The notes beneath the pieces are model-generated. The model saw nothing but the letters and a program-made list of their open reading frames with translations, made no database searches and was not told the DNA's origin. From Burkholderiales bacterium (lineage in GTDB: Bacteria; Pseudomonadota; Gammaproteobacteria; Burkholderiales; Burkholderiaceae_D), in assembly GCA_016177875.1 (NCBI GenBank), contig JACOUL010000021.1, positions 46,648 through 110,647 of the forward strand: a stretch of 64,000 bases of DNA, in the 5' to 3' direction. This document shows positions 63,880 to 64,000 of the stretch, one piece after another. Both the position numbers and the translations under genes were made by a program. How positions within the stretch are numbered: position 1 is the stretch's first letter; each line of letters starts with the position of its first letter.

Positions 63880-64000
63880 TCAGAGTAGCGAGAGCTGATT
63901 GGGCTCGAAAAGCGGTTCTGAATTTTCGGTGGGTTTCATAAGTAATTGATTTATCGGTGTGGTTTCAAACAAGGTCAAACTCAGGATTTGTAGGATTTCA
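63880..64000 (-). CDS. C-terminal end of an IS4-family transposase, cut by the window edge
   Basis: The frame read on the minus strand from 64000 to TGA 63880-63882 gives EILQILSLTLFETTPINQLL … EPNQLSLL, which fits the conserved C-terminus of IS4-group transposases (ILQ-ILS-V-LFEKTP … NQL-LF). About 40 codons are visible. The adjoining CAGTAGTGTCCCAACG (63860-63875) is a candidate IS terminal repeat; the other end is outside. Confidence 0.65.
   Translation of the reverse strand, partial: EILQILSLTLFETTPINQLLMKPTENSEPLFEPNQLSLL

Overview
The window reads as a chromosomal segment of a betaproteobacterium, most likely in the Burkholderiales and probably Oxalobacteraceae-like. That placement is my inference from three things: the gene neighbourhoods (dapF-DUF484-xerC; metK ... 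SAH riboswitch-ahcY-holin-like-metF), a SAH riboswitch of the betaproteobacterial type, and a DksA-like protein with a long Lys/Ala-rich extension. No rRNA, tRNA, CRISPR array or prophage was seen. Two genes run off the ends: a TPR/GSCFA protein at the left edge, and the C-terminus of an IS4-family transposase at the right edge.

Region by region. 1-2.6 kb: truncated TPR-GSCFA-SGNH gene, then a decayed VOC-fold remnant. 2.6-9.5 kb: envelope glycan block, with a DUF2079 membrane protein facing a four-gene minus-strand run (GT2 glycosyltransferase, PTPS-related/TPR membrane protein, membrane-anchored exported protein, GtrA). 9.6-20.8 kb: a complete type II secretion operon in the order gspG-H-I-J-K-L-M-N-D-E-F-C, closed by a 265-bp nested inverted-repeat element. 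21.1-31.4 kb (minus): small basic protein, hslVU, a two-STAS protein, a DksA-like regulator, a COG0523 metallochaperone GTPase, xerC-DUF484-dapF and two tandem LpxL-type acyltransferases. 31.4-36.6 kb: methionine/SAM cycle genes metK, ahcY and metF, with an M14 peptidase and a holin-like protein between them; ahcY has a SAH riboswitch, and metK has a structured leader whose 3' arm would occlude its Shine-Dalgarno.

36.7-46 kb: chemoreceptor with a C-terminal Cache domain, AraC regulator, two secreted PHB-depolymerase-type esterases sharing a nearly identical C-terminal module, a sigma-54 activator, and a TPR-glycosyltransferase. 46-56.4 kb: BKACE enzyme, pyruvate carboxylase, 5-formyl-THF cyclo-ligase, soluble lytic transglycosylase, NDUFA9-like protein, GST and cca. 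56.6-64 kb: GNAT, then aromatic amino-acid catabolism (hppD-phhA, followed by an indolepyruvate ferredoxin oxidoreductase-type fusion), a secreted Gly/Ser/Thr-repeat protein and the IS4 remnant.

How they fit together: the T2SS is a plausible exporter for the two signal-peptide-bearing depolymerases. The metK/ahcY/metF block makes SAM, removes SAH and supplies methyl groups. PhhA and HppD are successive steps from phenylalanine to homogentisate. The most unusual sequence-level signals are the metK leader, the nested repeat after gspC, the paired palindromes before hppD, the Cache-tailed chemoreceptor and the duplicated depolymerase C-terminal module.
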